From positions 62,001 to 126,000 of the forward strand of contig JAUNDE010000001.1 of NCBI GenBank assembly GCA_030526265.1: a DNA stretch of 64,000 bases. The letters are read 5' to 3'. Below, one piece after another: positions 46,919-56,428 of the stretch. Position numbers and translations under genes: made by a program. The stretch is from Eubacteriales bacterium (GTDB lineage: Bacteria; Bacillota; Clostridia; Lachnospirales; Lachnospiraceae). The notes beneath the pieces were generated by a model. That model searched no databases, was not told the origin of the DNA, and saw nothing but the letters and a program-made list of their open reading frames with translations. How positions within the stretch are numbered: position 1 is the first letter of the stretch; each line of letters begins with the position of its first letter.

Positions 46919-47100
46919 AAAAACATGAAACTCCCTGCTTTCTCATCTCTTGTCCGGCTTGTTTTCCTGCGCTGCTTATATGATGCCGCGTTTCAAAACT
47001 CGCCCGACGCGGGCTCAAACAGTTGAAGCGCAGCATCAGCTATACTCGGAAAACTGCACCGGCCCGCGAATGATGCGAAAGCAGGGAGTTTCATGTTTTT
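46919..47100. repeat. bidirectional terminator with a 134-bp palindromic insert in its loop (copy 4, different core)
   Basis: Outer arms 46919-46942 and 47077-47100 form a perfect 24-bp stem ending in runs of A and T, lying between the convergent hpf and yigZ genes. The 134 bp inside contain GTTTTCC/GGAAAAC, TGATGC/GCATCA, TTCA-ACT/AGTTGAA and a central GCCCG-ACG-CGGGC hairpin. It lacks GGAGCAAACGC but has the same size and plan as copies 1 and 2. Confidence 0.85.
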
Positions 47101-47104
47101 TAAG

Positions 47105-47761
47105 TTATTTTTCAAATATGACGACCTCACCCTCGATCTCTGCAAAGTAGCATGCATCCCCTTCGGTGAGCACAGCTCTTGCATTGGTTCCCTCGATAAG
47201 GTCACTTTTGATCTTTCCTAGATTCTCTGTCGGAACCATCGCAGTCAGTTCTACTTTATCTGTATAGACCGAGTCCATGATCGCGATCTTCTGCTCTCCC
47301 AAGATGTACTGTATCTTTCCAAGACCGGTGTAATCTGTTTCGATGTAAAGATGTACACCGGCTGTTTTGGTGATCACAGTTGAATTTGCCAGTCCTTCTT
47401 TCACAGCACCGGAATACGCTCTGACAAGTCCTCCTGTCCCGAGAAGTGTGCCTCCAAAATATCTTGTCACAACAACTGCAGCGTTATGGATATCCTCTCC
47501 CAGCAGCACGTCAAGCATTGGTTTCCCGGCAGTGCCTCCGGGCTCTCCGTCATCACTGAACCTGGCGGTTTCATGACGTTCTCCAAGAACATATGCAAAA
47601 CAGTTGTGTCTTGCATCCCAGTATTTCTTCTTTGTATTTTCTATAAATTCAAGGGCATCTTCCTCACTCTCAATTTCTTTTACAGTGGCAATAAACCGCG
47701 ACTTTTTCTCAACGATCTCACCCTGTCCTCCCTCATATATTGCTCTGTATTCTGACAGCAT
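47105..47761 (-). CDS. YigZ/IMPACT family protein
   Basis: 218 residues. The N-terminal UPF0029 (Impact) domain has the family motifs KKSRFIATVKEI, DARHNCFAYVLG, RFSDDGEPGGTAGKPML and VVVTRYFGGTLLGTGGLVRAYS; a small C-terminal ferredoxin-like domain (DUF1949 type) ends it. The biochemical role in bacteria is not settled; the eukaryotic relative affects translational control. It is convergent with hpf and divergent from the penicillin-binding protein gene. Confidence 0.92.
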   Translation of the reverse strand: MLSEYRAIYEGGQGEIVEKKSRFIATVKEIESEEDALEFIENTKKKYWDARHNCFAYVLGERHETARFSDDGEPGGTAGKPMLDVLLGEDIHNAAVVVTRYFGGTLLGTGGLVRAYSGAVKEGLANSTVITKTAGVHLYIETDYTGLGKIQYILGEQKIAIMDSVYTDKVELTAMVPTENLGKIKSDLIEGTNARAVLTEGDACYFAEIEGEVVIFEK

Positions 47762-47793
47762 CTTTCATCCACCATCCTCTTACTCTTTTCGAT

Positions 47794-47823
47794 ATCTGTT
47801 ACATCATAAACGATATAACAGAT
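47794..47823. promoter_or_regulatory. operator-like palindrome at the yigZ transcription start
   Basis: ATCTGTTACATC and GATATAACAGAT (12-bp arms, one mismatch, 6-bp centre). It lies just downstream of a minus-strand TATACT (47826-47831) that fits a yigZ -10, so a bound repressor would cover the start site. It could also form a leader hairpin. Confidence 0.5.
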
Positions 47824-47904
47824 TAAGTATACTCAATTTCTTAACTTTTTCCTATCCAAATGTGAACTTTTCATTTTTATCTTTATTTCAATACGTTTCT
47901 TTGT

Positions 47905-47910
47905 TATAAT
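47905..47910 (+). promoter_or_regulatory. -10 box of the penicillin-binding protein gene
   Basis: A consensus TATAAT lies 27 bp upstream of the ATG; the -35 is poor (TTTATT at 17 bp). Confidence 0.45.
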
Positions 47911-47937
47911 AACGTGGTATAAAAGGAGGCTAAACTC

Positions 47938-50403
47938 ATGAATTATGGAAAAAGAAAAGCTTCAAAAAGGCAGAAGGAAATCACTTCCAGAGGCACGATG
48001 CAGAGTAAGCGTATCGGTGTCAGACTAATCAAAGCCTTTTTACTTTTAATCATCATTGCCTGTGGTGCAGTCGCAGCAGGCGGACTGATTTTTGTAAAAA
48101 ACATCATAGACAAATCTCCGGAGATCACTCCGAATGATGTACGTCCAAGCGGATTTACAACATTTGTTTATGCGGATGACAACACAACAGAAATTGAAAA
48201 GTTTGTTGCATCCGGTTCCAACCGTATTTACAAACCTATTGATGAAATACCGGTCGATCTTCAGCATGCTTTCGTAGCGATCGAGGATGAACGTTTCTAT
48301 GAACACAAAGGAATCGACCCACAGGGTATTCTTCGAGCAGCTGTCGTAGGTATCTCCCAGGGCGGTCACTTCTCAGAAGGTGCGAGCACGATCACACAGC
48401 AGCTGATCAAAAACAATGTTTTCCCTAATTTCGTATCTGAGAATACATTCTCTGAGAAATTGGAACGTAAGTTTCAGGAACAGTATCTTGCTCTGAACAT
48501 CGAGAAACAGATGACAAAGGATGAGATCCTCGAAAGTTATATGAATACGATCAACCTCGGCCAGAATACACTTGGTGTACAGGCAGCATCGAAACGTTAT
48601 TTTAACAAAGATGTTTCTGAACTCACACTTTCCGAGTGTGCTGTTATTGCCGGAATCACGCAGAATCCTTCTGCTTACAATCCGATTACTTTCCCTGAAG
48701 AAAATGCCTCACGCCGCGATAAGGTATTAAGTAAAATGCTGGAGCAGGGATACATTGATCAGACAGCCTACGATGAAGCAATTGCGGATGATGTATATGC
48801 CAGAATTCAGAATGTTAATGTTCAATTCGGCGAAGACAGCCCATATTCTTATTTTGTAGACGCATTATCAATTCAGGTAATCGAAGACCTTCAGAATCGT
48901 TTGGGATATTCTGAGACACAGGCTTACAACGCTCTTTACAGTGGCGGCCTGAGTATTTACACAACACAGAATCTTGCACTGCAGCAGATCTGTGATGAAG
49001 AAATGAACAATCCGGAAAACTATCCTTGGCTCACAGAAGTAGGTATCTCCTACGCACTCACAGTGACAAGAGCTGATGGAACTGTTGAAAATTATGGTTC
49101 CGGACATTTGAGACAATACGCGCTCAATGCACATGGTGATGATCAGGGTCTTTTATATTCTTCTGAAGATGAAGCCAGGGCTTTCGTAGAAGAATGGAAA
49201 TCAACCATCGCCCAGGAAGGTGATACTTATGTAGAGAATCTTACTCTTACTCCTCAGCCACAGGCTTCCGTAACTTTGATGGATCAGTCAACCGGACAGA
49301 TCAAAGCCATGGTTGGCGGACGTGGATCGAAGGTAGCCAGCCAGAGTCTGAACAGAGCTTACCGGGGTTCACCTAGACAGCCGGGTTCATGTTTCAAGAT
49401 TCTTTCTACCTATGCTCCTGCACTGGATGCATGTGGACAGACACTTGCAACGATCATCAAGGACGAGCCTTGGAAATACTCGAATGGCGCTCCTCTCAAA
49501 AATGCTTCCGGCGGATACCTTGGAAATATCACGATGAGAAAAGCAATTGAGCAGTCACAAAACGTGTGTGCTGTTAAGACAATCAACGAAGTAACACCGG
49601 AACTTGGTTATCAGTACGTACAGAAATTCGGAATTTCCACATTGGACGAAGCTGACAAAGTCGAATCGATCGCACTTGGCGGTCTCACGAACGGAGTATA
49701 TAACTATGAACTCTGCGCAGCATTTGCTGCAATCGCAAATAATGGCGTATACAATACACCTACGCTTTATACAAAGATCCTGGATCATGACGGAAATGTC
49801 CTTTTGGAAGCAAATCCTGAATCAAGACAGGTGATCAAAGATTCTACTGCAGCGCTTCTCACGAGTGCGATGCAGGACGTTGTAAAATATGGTACAGGCC
49901 GCAGTGCACAGCTCGATAACATGCCGGTATCCGGAAAGACAGGAACAACAGATCACGACAAAGATCTCTGGTTCTGCGCTTTCACTCCATATTATACATG
50001 TGCTGTCTGGGGTGGATACGATGAAAACAAGTCTTTGACATCTATTGATACCCAGTATCGTTTCCGAATCTGGAGAGGTATTATGAGTCGAATTCATGCC
50101 GTTCTTGAAAGAAAAGAATTCGAGATGCCAGATTCAATCCAGCGAAAGACAATCTGTACAGAAAGCGGCTTGATCGCATCAGGAGGCTGTCCTTCCATAA
50201 CAGAATACTTCGCAAAGGGAAGCGTTCCGGATGAATACTGTCCTGGACACGGACCTGATCCGGAAGAAGAAACAGAAGAAAATCCAGACCGAACTACCGG
50301 GCAGGAGAACAATACAACCGGCGGCGAGACTACCGGCGGTGAGCAGCTGGTGGCAGTGATACCGGCGGCGGTCAATAACCACTTTAGTAATCAAGTAAAA
50401 TAA
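47938..50403 (+). CDS. class A penicillin-binding protein (PBP1A type, transglycosylase and transpeptidase)
   Basis: 821 residues. It has a cytoplasmic basic N-terminus, one membrane helix (about 30-52), a GT51 transglycosylase domain (AIEDERFYEHKGIDPQGILRA; STITQQLIKN; Glu in EDERF) and a penicillin-binding transpeptidase with the SxxK motif in PGSCFKIL, SxN in EQSQNVCAV and KTG in SGKTGTTDHDKD. The C-terminal tail is Glu/Thr/Gly-rich. It polymerises and cross-links peptidoglycan. AAGGAGG precedes the ATG, and a strong terminator follows. Confidence 0.95.
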   Translation: MNYGKRKASKRQKEITSRGTMQSKRIGVRLIKAFLLLIIIACGAVAAGGLIFVKNIIDKSPEITPNDVRPSGFTTFVYADDNTTEIEKFVASGSNRIYKPIDEIPVDLQHAFVAIEDERFYEHKGIDPQGILRAAVVGISQGGHFSEGASTITQQLIKNNVFPNFVSENTFSEKLERKFQEQYLALNIEKQMTKDEILESYMNTINLGQNTLGVQAASKRYFNKDVSELTLSECAVIAGITQNPSAYNPITFPEENASRRDKVLSKMLEQGYIDQTAYDEAIADDVYARIQNVNVQFGEDSPYSYFVDALSIQVIEDLQNRLGYSETQAYNALYSGGLSIYTTQNLALQQICDEEMNNPENYPWLTEVGISYALTVTRADGTVENYGSGHLRQYALNAHGDDQGLLYSSEDEARAFVEEWKSTIAQEGDTYVENLTLTPQPQASVTLMDQSTGQIKAMVGGRGSKVASQSLNRAYRGSPRQPGSCFKILSTYAPALDACGQTLATIIKDEPWKYSNGAPLKNASGGYLGNITMRKAIEQSQNVCAVKTINEVTPELGYQYVQKFGISTLDEADKVESIALGGLTNGVYNYELCAAFAAIANNGVYNTPTLYTKILDHDGNVLLEANPESRQVIKDSTAALLTSAMQDVVKYGTGRSAQLDNMPVSGKTGTTDHDKDLWFCAFTPYYTCAVWGGYDENKSLTSIDTQYRFRIWRGIMSRIHAVLERKEFEMPDSIQRKTICTESGLIASGGCPSITEYFAKGSVPDEYCPGHGPDPEEETEENPDRTTGQENNTTGGETTGGEQLVAVIPAAVNNHFSNQVK

Positions 50404-50416
50404 ATATTTGCTCAAA

Positions 50417-50453
50417 AATAAGAGACGGGATAATCTTCATCCCGTCTCTTATT
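50417..50453. terminator. bidirectional terminator between convergent genes
   Basis: AATAAGAGACGGGAT (50417-50431), loop AATCTTC, ATCCCGTCTCTTATT (50439-50453): a perfect 15-bp stem with T-rich flanks on both strands. It serves the penicillin-binding protein gene (+) and the ROK glucokinase gene (-). Its normal 7-nt loop contrasts with the large-loop terminators elsewhere in the window. Confidence 0.9.
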
Positions 50454-50471
50454 TTCTTCCTTTATCATTTT

Positions 50472-51407
50472 TCAGGATAATACCATTCTGGCAGCCCCAC
50501 AGATTCCGGCATCATTCCCGAGTTCAGCCAGGGCAAATCGAACCTCATGATCTGCAAAGAATGCATGCGCATGATATTCTTTCTCGATAAACCGGAACAA
50601 AATATCCCCTGCCTTTGAAACACCGCCGCCAACAATAATGAGCGCCGGATTTGCAAGTGCTGTCACTGCAGCCAGTCCACGCCCAAGGTGGAGTCCAAAT
50701 TCTTCTGCGATCTCAATCGCGACTTTATCTCCCATTTTCACAGCGTCAAAAACAGTTTTTGCATTCACTTTCTGCCCACGAAGAATAGAAGCATCATTAT
50801 TTTTCGCAAGTCTGTTATTCGCTAGCCTTGCAATTCCTGTTGCGGAAGAGTAATATTCGAGACAACCGTGAAGCCCACATCCACATGTACCGGTCTCCTC
50901 CGGATTCACGCAGATATGTCCGATCTCGCCACAGGCTCCGGAGGATCCGACGAGCATTCTTTCGTCAACGATGATTCCCCCACCTACACCTGTTCCAAGT
51001 GTCACCATGACAATGTCTTTTTCTCCTCTTCCTGCACCAAGCCACATTTCTCCCATCGCAGCCAAGTTTGCATCATTTGCCGCTTCAATACGGATGCCAT
51101 CAAGCAATGCACCCAGTTCCTTTTTCACATTTTTGTGGCCCCATCCAAGATTTGCTGTCTTATAAACCTCCCCATTGTTCTTCACCGGAGCGGGAATTCC
51201 AATTCCGACTCCATTCAGTTCAGATCTGTCCAATCCCTTTTCTTTCATTTTCTTCAGAACTTCTTCTGCAATATCAGGAAGGATATATTCTCCCTGATTC
51301 TCTTTTCTTGTTGGAATTTCCCATTTATCCAGAATAACTCCATCCACAGAAAAAAGCCCCAGTTTAATACTTGTACCCCCAACATCAACACCAAAACAAT
51401 AATTCAT
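50472..51407 (-). CDS. glcK: ROK family glucokinase
   Basis: The start is set at 51407 (MNYCFGVDVGGTSIKLG) with AGAGAGG upstream. 311 residues. The N-terminal phosphate motif GVDVGGTSIKLG, the GTGVGGGIIVD segment and the ROK zinc/sugar signature (EIGHICVNPEETGTCGCG-type, with CGCGLHGCLE) are present. It phosphorylates glucose in the cytoplasm. It lies 25 bp after hprK, which places sugar phosphorylation beside catabolite control. Confidence 0.93.
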   Translation of the reverse strand: MNYCFGVDVGGTSIKLGLFSVDGVILDKWEIPTRKENQGEYILPDIAEEVLKKMKEKGLDRSELNGVGIGIPAPVKNNGEVYKTANLGWGHKNVKKELGALLDGIRIEAANDANLAAMGEMWLGAGRGEKDIVMVTLGTGVGGGIIVDERMLVGSSGACGEIGHICVNPEETGTCGCGLHGCLEYYSSATGIARLANNRLAKNNDASILRGQKVNAKTVFDAVKMGDKVAIEIAEEFGLHLGRGLAAVTALANPALIIVGGGVSKAGDILFRFIEKEYHAHAFFADHEVRFALAELGNDAGICGAARMVLS

Positions 51408-51432
51408 TCTTTTATCCTCTCTTTTATTGGAA

Positions 51433-52374
51433 TTAAAACAAATTGTTCTCTTCTGATTTTTCCAGATTCTCCTGCACTCTTCTGTACAATTCTTTTGCTG
51501 CATTATATCCCATCAGTTTCTGACGATGGTTGATAGCTGCCGTCTCAACAATGATTGCAAGATTTCTTCCCGGCCTGATCGGAAGTCTGTGACAAACAAC
51601 TTTATTTCCAAGTATTTCGGTGTATTCTTCATCAAGACCTAATCGTTCGTAATTCTTCTCTCTGCTCCACTCCTCCAGCGTAATCACCAGATCTATATTC
51701 TTTGTATCCCTTACACTTAACACTCCAAAAAGCGTCTTCACATCAACAATACCGATTCCACGAAGTTCAATGAAATGTTTTGTGATGTCAGGTGCGTTTC
51801 CAATCAAAGTATCATCATTGATCTTGCGGATCTCTACAACATCATCACTGATAAGACGATGACCTCGTTTCACAAGTTCCAGCGCAGACTCACTCTTTCC
51901 GATTCCGCTCTCCCCTGTGATCATGACTCCGACTCCATATACTTCAACAAGCACTCCATGAACAGAAATACATGGTGCCATTTCTTTATTCAGCCAGCTC
52001 AGAGAATCCGCCATAAATTCTGTTGTCTTTTTCTCTGTCAAAAAAATAGGAATATCCTTTTCTCTCGCCTTCTCAAGCAGCATATCCTCCGGCACAAGAT
52101 TTCTGCAAAAAACAAGACATGGGATTTTTGTAGATAGAAGCTGCTCATAGATCTCCAGCTTCTTCGCCTCATCCTGTTTCTCCATGAATGTATATTCCAC
52201 TCGTCCGATGATCTGAATACGCTCATGATCAAAATGTTCATAATATCCAGTCAGTTGCAATGCCGGTCTGTTTACATCCGGTTCGCTCAGATATTTTTCT
52301 GACAGATCAACCTCTGGTGTCATGTTCTTCAAATGCATTTTCTCTACAAGCTTTAACATTTCTACTTTCGGCAT
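51433..52374 (-). CDS. hprK: HPr kinase/phosphorylase
   Basis: 313 residues. Walker A GESGIGKS (154-161), acidic ISDDVVEI, the HprK signature near NAPDITKHFIELRGIGIVDV-type residues 193-213 and the C-terminal VCHRLPIRPGRNLAIIVE motif are present. The enzyme phosphorylates and dephosphorylates HPr on Ser46 and so sets CcpA-mediated catabolite control. A matching HPr gene is at 10.8-11.1 kb. It is the middle gene of the uvrC-hprK-glcK run; GAGGAAG precedes the ATG. Confidence 0.96.
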   Translation of the reverse strand: MPKVEMLKLVEKMHLKNMTPEVDLSEKYLSEPDVNRPALQLTGYYEHFDHERIQIIGRVEYTFMEKQDEAKKLEIYEQLLSTKIPCLVFCRNLVPEDMLLEKAREKDIPIFLTEKKTTEFMADSLSWLNKEMAPCISVHGVLVEVYGVGVMITGESGIGKSESALELVKRGHRLISDDVVEIRKINDDTLIGNAPDITKHFIELRGIGIVDVKTLFGVLSVRDTKNIDLVITLEEWSREKNYERLGLDEEYTEILGNKVVCHRLPIRPGRNLAIIVETAAINHRQKLMGYNAAKELYRRVQENLEKSEENNLF

Positions 52375-52434
52375 AATTTCTTCCTCACATTTTCAAGTTT
52401 CAATATCACTATCATAAGAATAACACAAATCACT

Positions 52435-54291
52435 TCATCGCGACAACTCCTGATGGAAAAAATCATAAACTGCTTTTGCCGAAGCTTCATTCATTGATGG
52501 AAGCTTTTTCAATTCCTCCACACCGGCATTTCTCACCGCCTCAATATTTTCAAATGAACGCATTAAATCTTTTCTTCTGGCAGGTCCAATTCCGGGGATA
52601 TCATCCAGCACCGAGCGAACCTGTCCCTGACTTCTTAAATTTCTGTGATACTCGATCGCAAACCTGTGAGCCTCATCCTGGATTCTTGTGATCAGCTTAA
52701 ACGCTTCTGATTCCCTGTCGATCGCAATCTCTCTTCCTTCAAAATACAATCCTCTTGTACGATGATTGTCATCCTTTACCATTCCGCACACAGGAATATT
52801 CAGCTTCAATTTTTGGAGCACATCAAGCGCAATATTCACCTGCCCTTTTCCACCATCCATCATCAGAAGATCCGGAAATGTCGTAAAGCTGTCACGGATC
52901 TCTCCTTCTTCCAGTTCTCTCTTTCCATGCTCAAATCGCCTTGTCAGCACTTCTTCCATACTTGCATAATCATTCGGTCCCTGGACACTCTTTATTCGGA
53001 ATTTACGATAATCATTTCGTTTTGGCTTTCCCTTCTCATAAACGACCATTGAGCCAACAGATGCGTATCCACTGATATTAGAGATATCATATGCCTCCAT
53101 ACGCACAATGTCCTGAAGACCCAGAAGCTTTTCCAGTTCTTTCAGCGCCCCGATCGTGCGCCCTTCTTCTCTCTTGATCCGTTCCATATCTTTTGATAAT
53201 ACAAGCTCTGCATTTTTCATCGCAAGTTCAACAAGCTTTTCTTTCGATCCTTTCTTCGGAACCCGCAAAGAAACCTTATGTCCACGTTTCTTTGACAGCC
53301 ATTCTTCTAAAAGTGCTGCATCTTCAATCTCTTCCGGAAGCATTAACTCTGATGGGATATATGGTGTGCCTGCATAAAACTGCTTCATGAAACTGGAAAG
53401 GATTTCCGATGGTGTCTCTTCATTTGCGATCTTCAGATAGAAATGATCTCGTCCGATCAGTCTTCCCCCTCTCACAAAGAATACCTGTACGACCGCATCT
53501 TCTCCTTCTGTCGCAACGGCCAGAACATCTCGTTCTTCTCCCGCTGTATTTGTAATTTTCTGCTTTTCTGCAATCTTTTTAATGCTGCCGAGCAATTCCC
53601 GATATTCAATCGCTTTCTCAAATTCCAATGCATCAGATGCATCCATCATCTTCTTTTGCAGATCTTTCATGATCGGATCATAATCACCGTTCAAAAAACG
53701 GATCACTTCATCGATTGATCTTCGATATTCTTCCTGCGAAATATACCCCTGACATGGCGCATCGCACTGATGAATATGATAGTTCAGGCATGGTCTTTCC
53801 AGTCCGATATCCCCTGGCAGCTTCCTGTTGCAGCTTCGGATCTTATACACTTTTCGGACCAGCTCAATTGTGTCCTTTACTGCGCCTGCACTTGTATACG
53901 GGCCAAAATATTTTGCTTTATCTTTCACCATTTTCCTCGCGAGCATAACCCTCGGAAACGGTTCATTCACTGTCACTTTAATAAAAGGATATGTCTTATC
54001 ATCCATCAGCATCGTATTATATTTGGGACGATGCTCTTTGATCAAATTACATTCCAGAACCAGTGCTTCCAGTTCCGAATCGGTAATGATATATTCAAAT
54101 CTGGCAATATGTGTGACCATCCGTTCAATCTTCGGGCCCTTATTTCTGCTTGTCTGAAAGTATTGCCTTACTCTGTTTTTCAGGCTGATCGCCTTTCCCA
54201 CATAAATGATCTCATCTTTCTCATCATGCATCAGATATACGCCTGGTTTCGCCGGCAGTTTTTTCAATTCTTCCTGTATATCAAACAGCAT
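52435..54291 (-). CDS. uvrC: excinuclease ABC subunit C
   Basis: 618 residues. It has an N-terminal GIY-YIG nuclease ([19 protein letters not shown]), a UVR motif ([16 protein letters not shown]), an RNase H-like endonuclease domain with [11 protein letters not shown] and LMMDGGKGQ, and C-terminal helix-hairpin-helix repeats ([16 protein letters not shown]). It makes both incisions in nucleotide excision repair. GGAGAGG precedes the ATG. Confidence 0.97.
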   Translation of the reverse strand: MLFDIQEELKKLPAKPGVYLMHDEKDEIIYVGKAISLKNRVRQYFQTSRNKGPKIERMVTHIARFEYIITDSELEALVLECNLIKEHRPKYNTMLMDDKTYPFIKVTVNEPFPRVMLARKMVKDKAKYFGPYTSAGAVKDTIELVRKVYKIRSCNRKLPGDIGLERPCLNYHIHQCDAPCQGYISQEEYRRSIDEVIRFLNGDYDPIMKDLQKKMMDASDALEFEKAIEYRELLGSIKKIAEKQKITNTAGEERDVLAVATEGEDAVVQVFFVRGGRLIGRDHFYLKIANEETPSEILSSFMKQFYAGTPYIPSELMLPEEIEDAALLEEWLSKKRGHKVSLRVPKKGSKEKLVELAMKNAELVLSKDMERIKREEGRTIGALKELEKLLGLQDIVRMEAYDISNISGYASVGSMVVYEKGKPKRNDYRKFRIKSVQGPNDYASMEEVLTRRFEHGKRELEEGEIRDSFTTFPDLLMMDGGKGQVNIALDVLQKLKLNIPVCGMVKDDNHRTRGLYFEGREIAIDRESEAFKLITRIQDEAHRFAIEYHRNLRSQGQVRSVLDDIPGIGPARRKDLMRSFENIEAVRNAGVEELKKLPSMNEASAKAVYDFFHQELSR

Positions 54292-54324
54292 TTTTGCTTA
54301 CCTCTCCTAAATCAGTATTTTCAA

Positions 54325-54353
54325 AAGGGAGACAGCCATATGCTCTCTCCCTT
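54325..54353 (-). terminator. ftsH terminator overlapping the uvrC transcription start
   Basis: Minus strand: AAGGGAGA pairs with TCTCCCTT, with an inner AGC/GCT, followed by TTG and A+T-rich sequence. The uvrC promoter lies between the ftsH stop and this hairpin. Confidence 0.65.
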
Positions 54354-54355
54354 CT

Positions 54356-54385
54356 ATTATATACGATGATTTATTTATTTTGCAA
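54356..54385 (-). promoter_or_regulatory. promoter of uvrC-hprK-glcK
   Basis: Minus strand: TTGCAA (54380-54385), 18 bp, TATAAT (54356-54361). Transcription would start near 54349, inside the first arm of the ftsH terminator. Confidence 0.65.
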
Positions 54386-54386
54386 T

Positions 54387-56288
54387 TTATACCGGATTCA
54401 TCACAATTCGTTCTTCCTGCCCTTTTGGTGCTTCCGGATCAATTCCTTCTGTCTCATGGAAAATCTCCATGAATTCCTTGCCATTGATCGTTTCTTTTTC
54501 AATCAGGAATGCTGCGATCCTGTCCAGTGTTGCACGGTGTTCTCTAAGCAGACGTTTCGCTTCTTCATAGGCACCTTTGAGCATCTTCATCACTTCTTTA
54601 TCAATCTCAGATGCGGTCTCCTGTCCACAGTTTAGAACCGCTCTGCCATCCAGATATCGGTTCTGGATCGATTCCAGACCGATCAGCCCGAATTTCTCAC
54701 TCATACCATACTGTGTGATCATTGATCTGGCAATATGTGTCGCCTTCTCGATATCGTTAGAAGCACCTGTCGTAACAGTGTTAAATACGATTTCTTCCGC
54801 TGCACGTCCAGCCAGCATACCGATAAGCATTGCCTCGAGTTCCTTCTTCGTATTGAGGAATTTTTCTTCCTCAGGTGTCTGCATAACATAACCCAACGCA
54901 CCCATTGTACGCGGAACGATCGTAATCTTCTGCACCGGCTCTGCATCTTTCTGAAGTGCACTGACGAGTGCATGACCCACTTCATGATAAGAGACGATCT
55001 GTCTCTCCTCCTTACTCATAATACGATCTTTCTTTTCCTTTCCGACAAGAACGACTTCGACTGCTTCAAACAGGTCTTTCTGCGAAACAGCTTTTCTTCC
55101 ATTTTTTACAGCATTGATCGCCGCCTCATTGATCATATTCGCAAGATCTGAACCAACAGCACCTGATGTTGCAAGTGCGATCTCTTCCAGATCAACAGTC
55201 TCATCCATTCGCACATTCTTTGAGTGAACTTTCAGAACATCTACACGACCTTTCAGATCCGGTCGTTCTACAATAATACGTCTGTCAAACCGTCCCGGTC
55301 TGAGAAGCGCCGGATCGAGAACTTCCGGACGGTTGGTCGCTGCAAGAAGCAACAGACCCGTATTTGTATCAAATCCATCCATTTCCGCGAGAAGCTGATT
55401 TAATGTCTGTTCTCTCTCATCATTTCCGCCCAGCTGATTATCTCTGCTTTTTCCGATCGCATCAATCTCATCAATGAAAATGATACACGGCGCCATCTGC
55501 TGTGCCTGCTTAAAGAGATCTCGAACTCTGGATGCACCTACACCCACATACATCTCAACAAATGCTGATCCCGACAAAGAGAAGAAAGGAACTTTTGCCT
55601 CTCCTGCAACAGCCTTCGCAAGAAGTGTTTTACCTGTACCCGGTGGCCCCACAAGCAATGCTCCTTTCGGAAGCTTTGCTCCGACACCGGTATATTTGTC
55701 CGGATTATGAAGGAAATCAACGACTTCCTGAAGGGATTCCTTTGCCTCATCCTGTCCGGCCACATCCTTGAATGTAACACCGGTCTCCTTCTCGACATAC
55801 ATCTTCGCATTACTTTTTCCAACACCCATGATGCCGCCGCCTTTCGACATTCTTTTGAACGTCCAGGAAAACATGAAAACGATCATCATAATAGGAAGGA
55901 ATGTAAATATTGCATTCCAGACAAGCGCAGACGTGTCATCCGGAATTTCCTGTTCATATTTGATTCCTGAATTATAAAGCCTCTGGGCAAGCTCATCGTC
56001 ATTTACAACACCTGTGTAATATTCTTTTGCCGTTCTTTCTCCCTTTTCCTTTTTCGCTTTGATTTCAATCTTATCATTGCAGATCTTTACTTCTTCAACC
56101 TTATGCTGCTCAACCATTTTCAAAAATCTATCATAAGTAATCTCTTCTGCCGAAGAAGTATTTTGCAATTGATATAACGTAAATACCAAAAGGCTGGTAA
56201 TCAATCCAACAAGAATAATAATCGACACATTCTGTTTATTGTTATTATTCTGATTATCATTTTTTTTCTGATTATTCTGATAACTCAT
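54387..56288 (-). CDS. ftsH: membrane-bound ATP-dependent zinc metalloprotease FtsH
   Basis: The start is set at 56288 ([13 protein letters not shown]) with AGGAGG upstream. 633 residues. Two membrane helices (about 23-42 and 125-145) flank an extracytoplasmic segment; then AAA+ Walker [15 protein letters not shown], Walker [10 protein letters not shown], the second region of homology with RPGRFDR and the zinc site HEVGHALV. It degrades membrane and regulatory proteins. It has its own promoter, divergent from the DUF1846 gene. The N-terminus is unusually Asn/Gln-rich. Confidence 0.97.
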   Translation of the reverse strand: MSYQNNQKKNDNQNNNNKQNVSIIILVGLITSLLVFTLYQLQNTSSAEEITYDRFLKMVEQHKVEEVKICNDKIEIKAKKEKGERTAKEYYTGVVNDDELAQRLYNSGIKYEQEIPDDTSALVWNAIFTFLPIMMIVFMFSWTFKRMSKGGGIMGVGKSNAKMYVEKETGVTFKDVAGQDEAKESLQEVVDFLHNPDKYTGVGAKLPKGALLVGPPGTGKTLLAKAVAGEAKVPFFSLSGSAFVEMYVGVGASRVRDLFKQAQQMAPCIIFIDEIDAIGKSRDNQLGGNDEREQTLNQLLAEMDGFDTNTGLLLLAATNRPEVLDPALLRPGRFDRRIIVERPDLKGRVDVLKVHSKNVRMDETVDLEEIALATSGAVGSDLANMINEAAINAVKNGRKAVSQKDLFEAVEVVLVGKEKKDRIMSKEERQIVSYHEVGHALVSALQKDAEPVQKITIVPRTMGALGYVMQTPEEEKFLNTKKELEAMLIGMLAGRAAEEIVFNTVTTGASNDIEKATHIARSMITQYGMSEKFGLIGLESIQNRYLDGRAVLNCGQETASEIDKEVMKMLKGAYEEAKRLLREHRATLDRIAAFLIEKETINGKEFMEIFHETEGIDPEAPKGQEERIVMNPV

Positions 56289-56316
56289 AATGTTCCTCCT
56301 GTGTTTATCATTACCT

Positions 56317-56345
56317 ATTATAAGTAGCGCATTATTTAAAATCAA
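56317..56345 (-). promoter_or_regulatory. ftsH promoter
   Basis: Minus strand: TTGATT (56340-56345), 17 bp, TATAAT (56317-56322); leader about 22 nt. Confidence 0.75.
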
Positions 56346-56364
56346 CAAAATAATTGTGAAAAGA

Positions 56365-56394
56365 TTGTAAACTGCACAGACTTTGTAGTATACT
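56365..56394 (+). promoter_or_regulatory. promoter of the DUF1846 gene
   Basis: Plus strand: TTGTAA (56365-56370), 18 bp, TATACT (56389-56394). It is divergent from ftsH, with the -35 boxes about 20 bp apart. Confidence 0.65.
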
Positions 56395-56428
56395 TGGATT
56401 GTATTTTTTTAGGAAGAAGGACATACAG

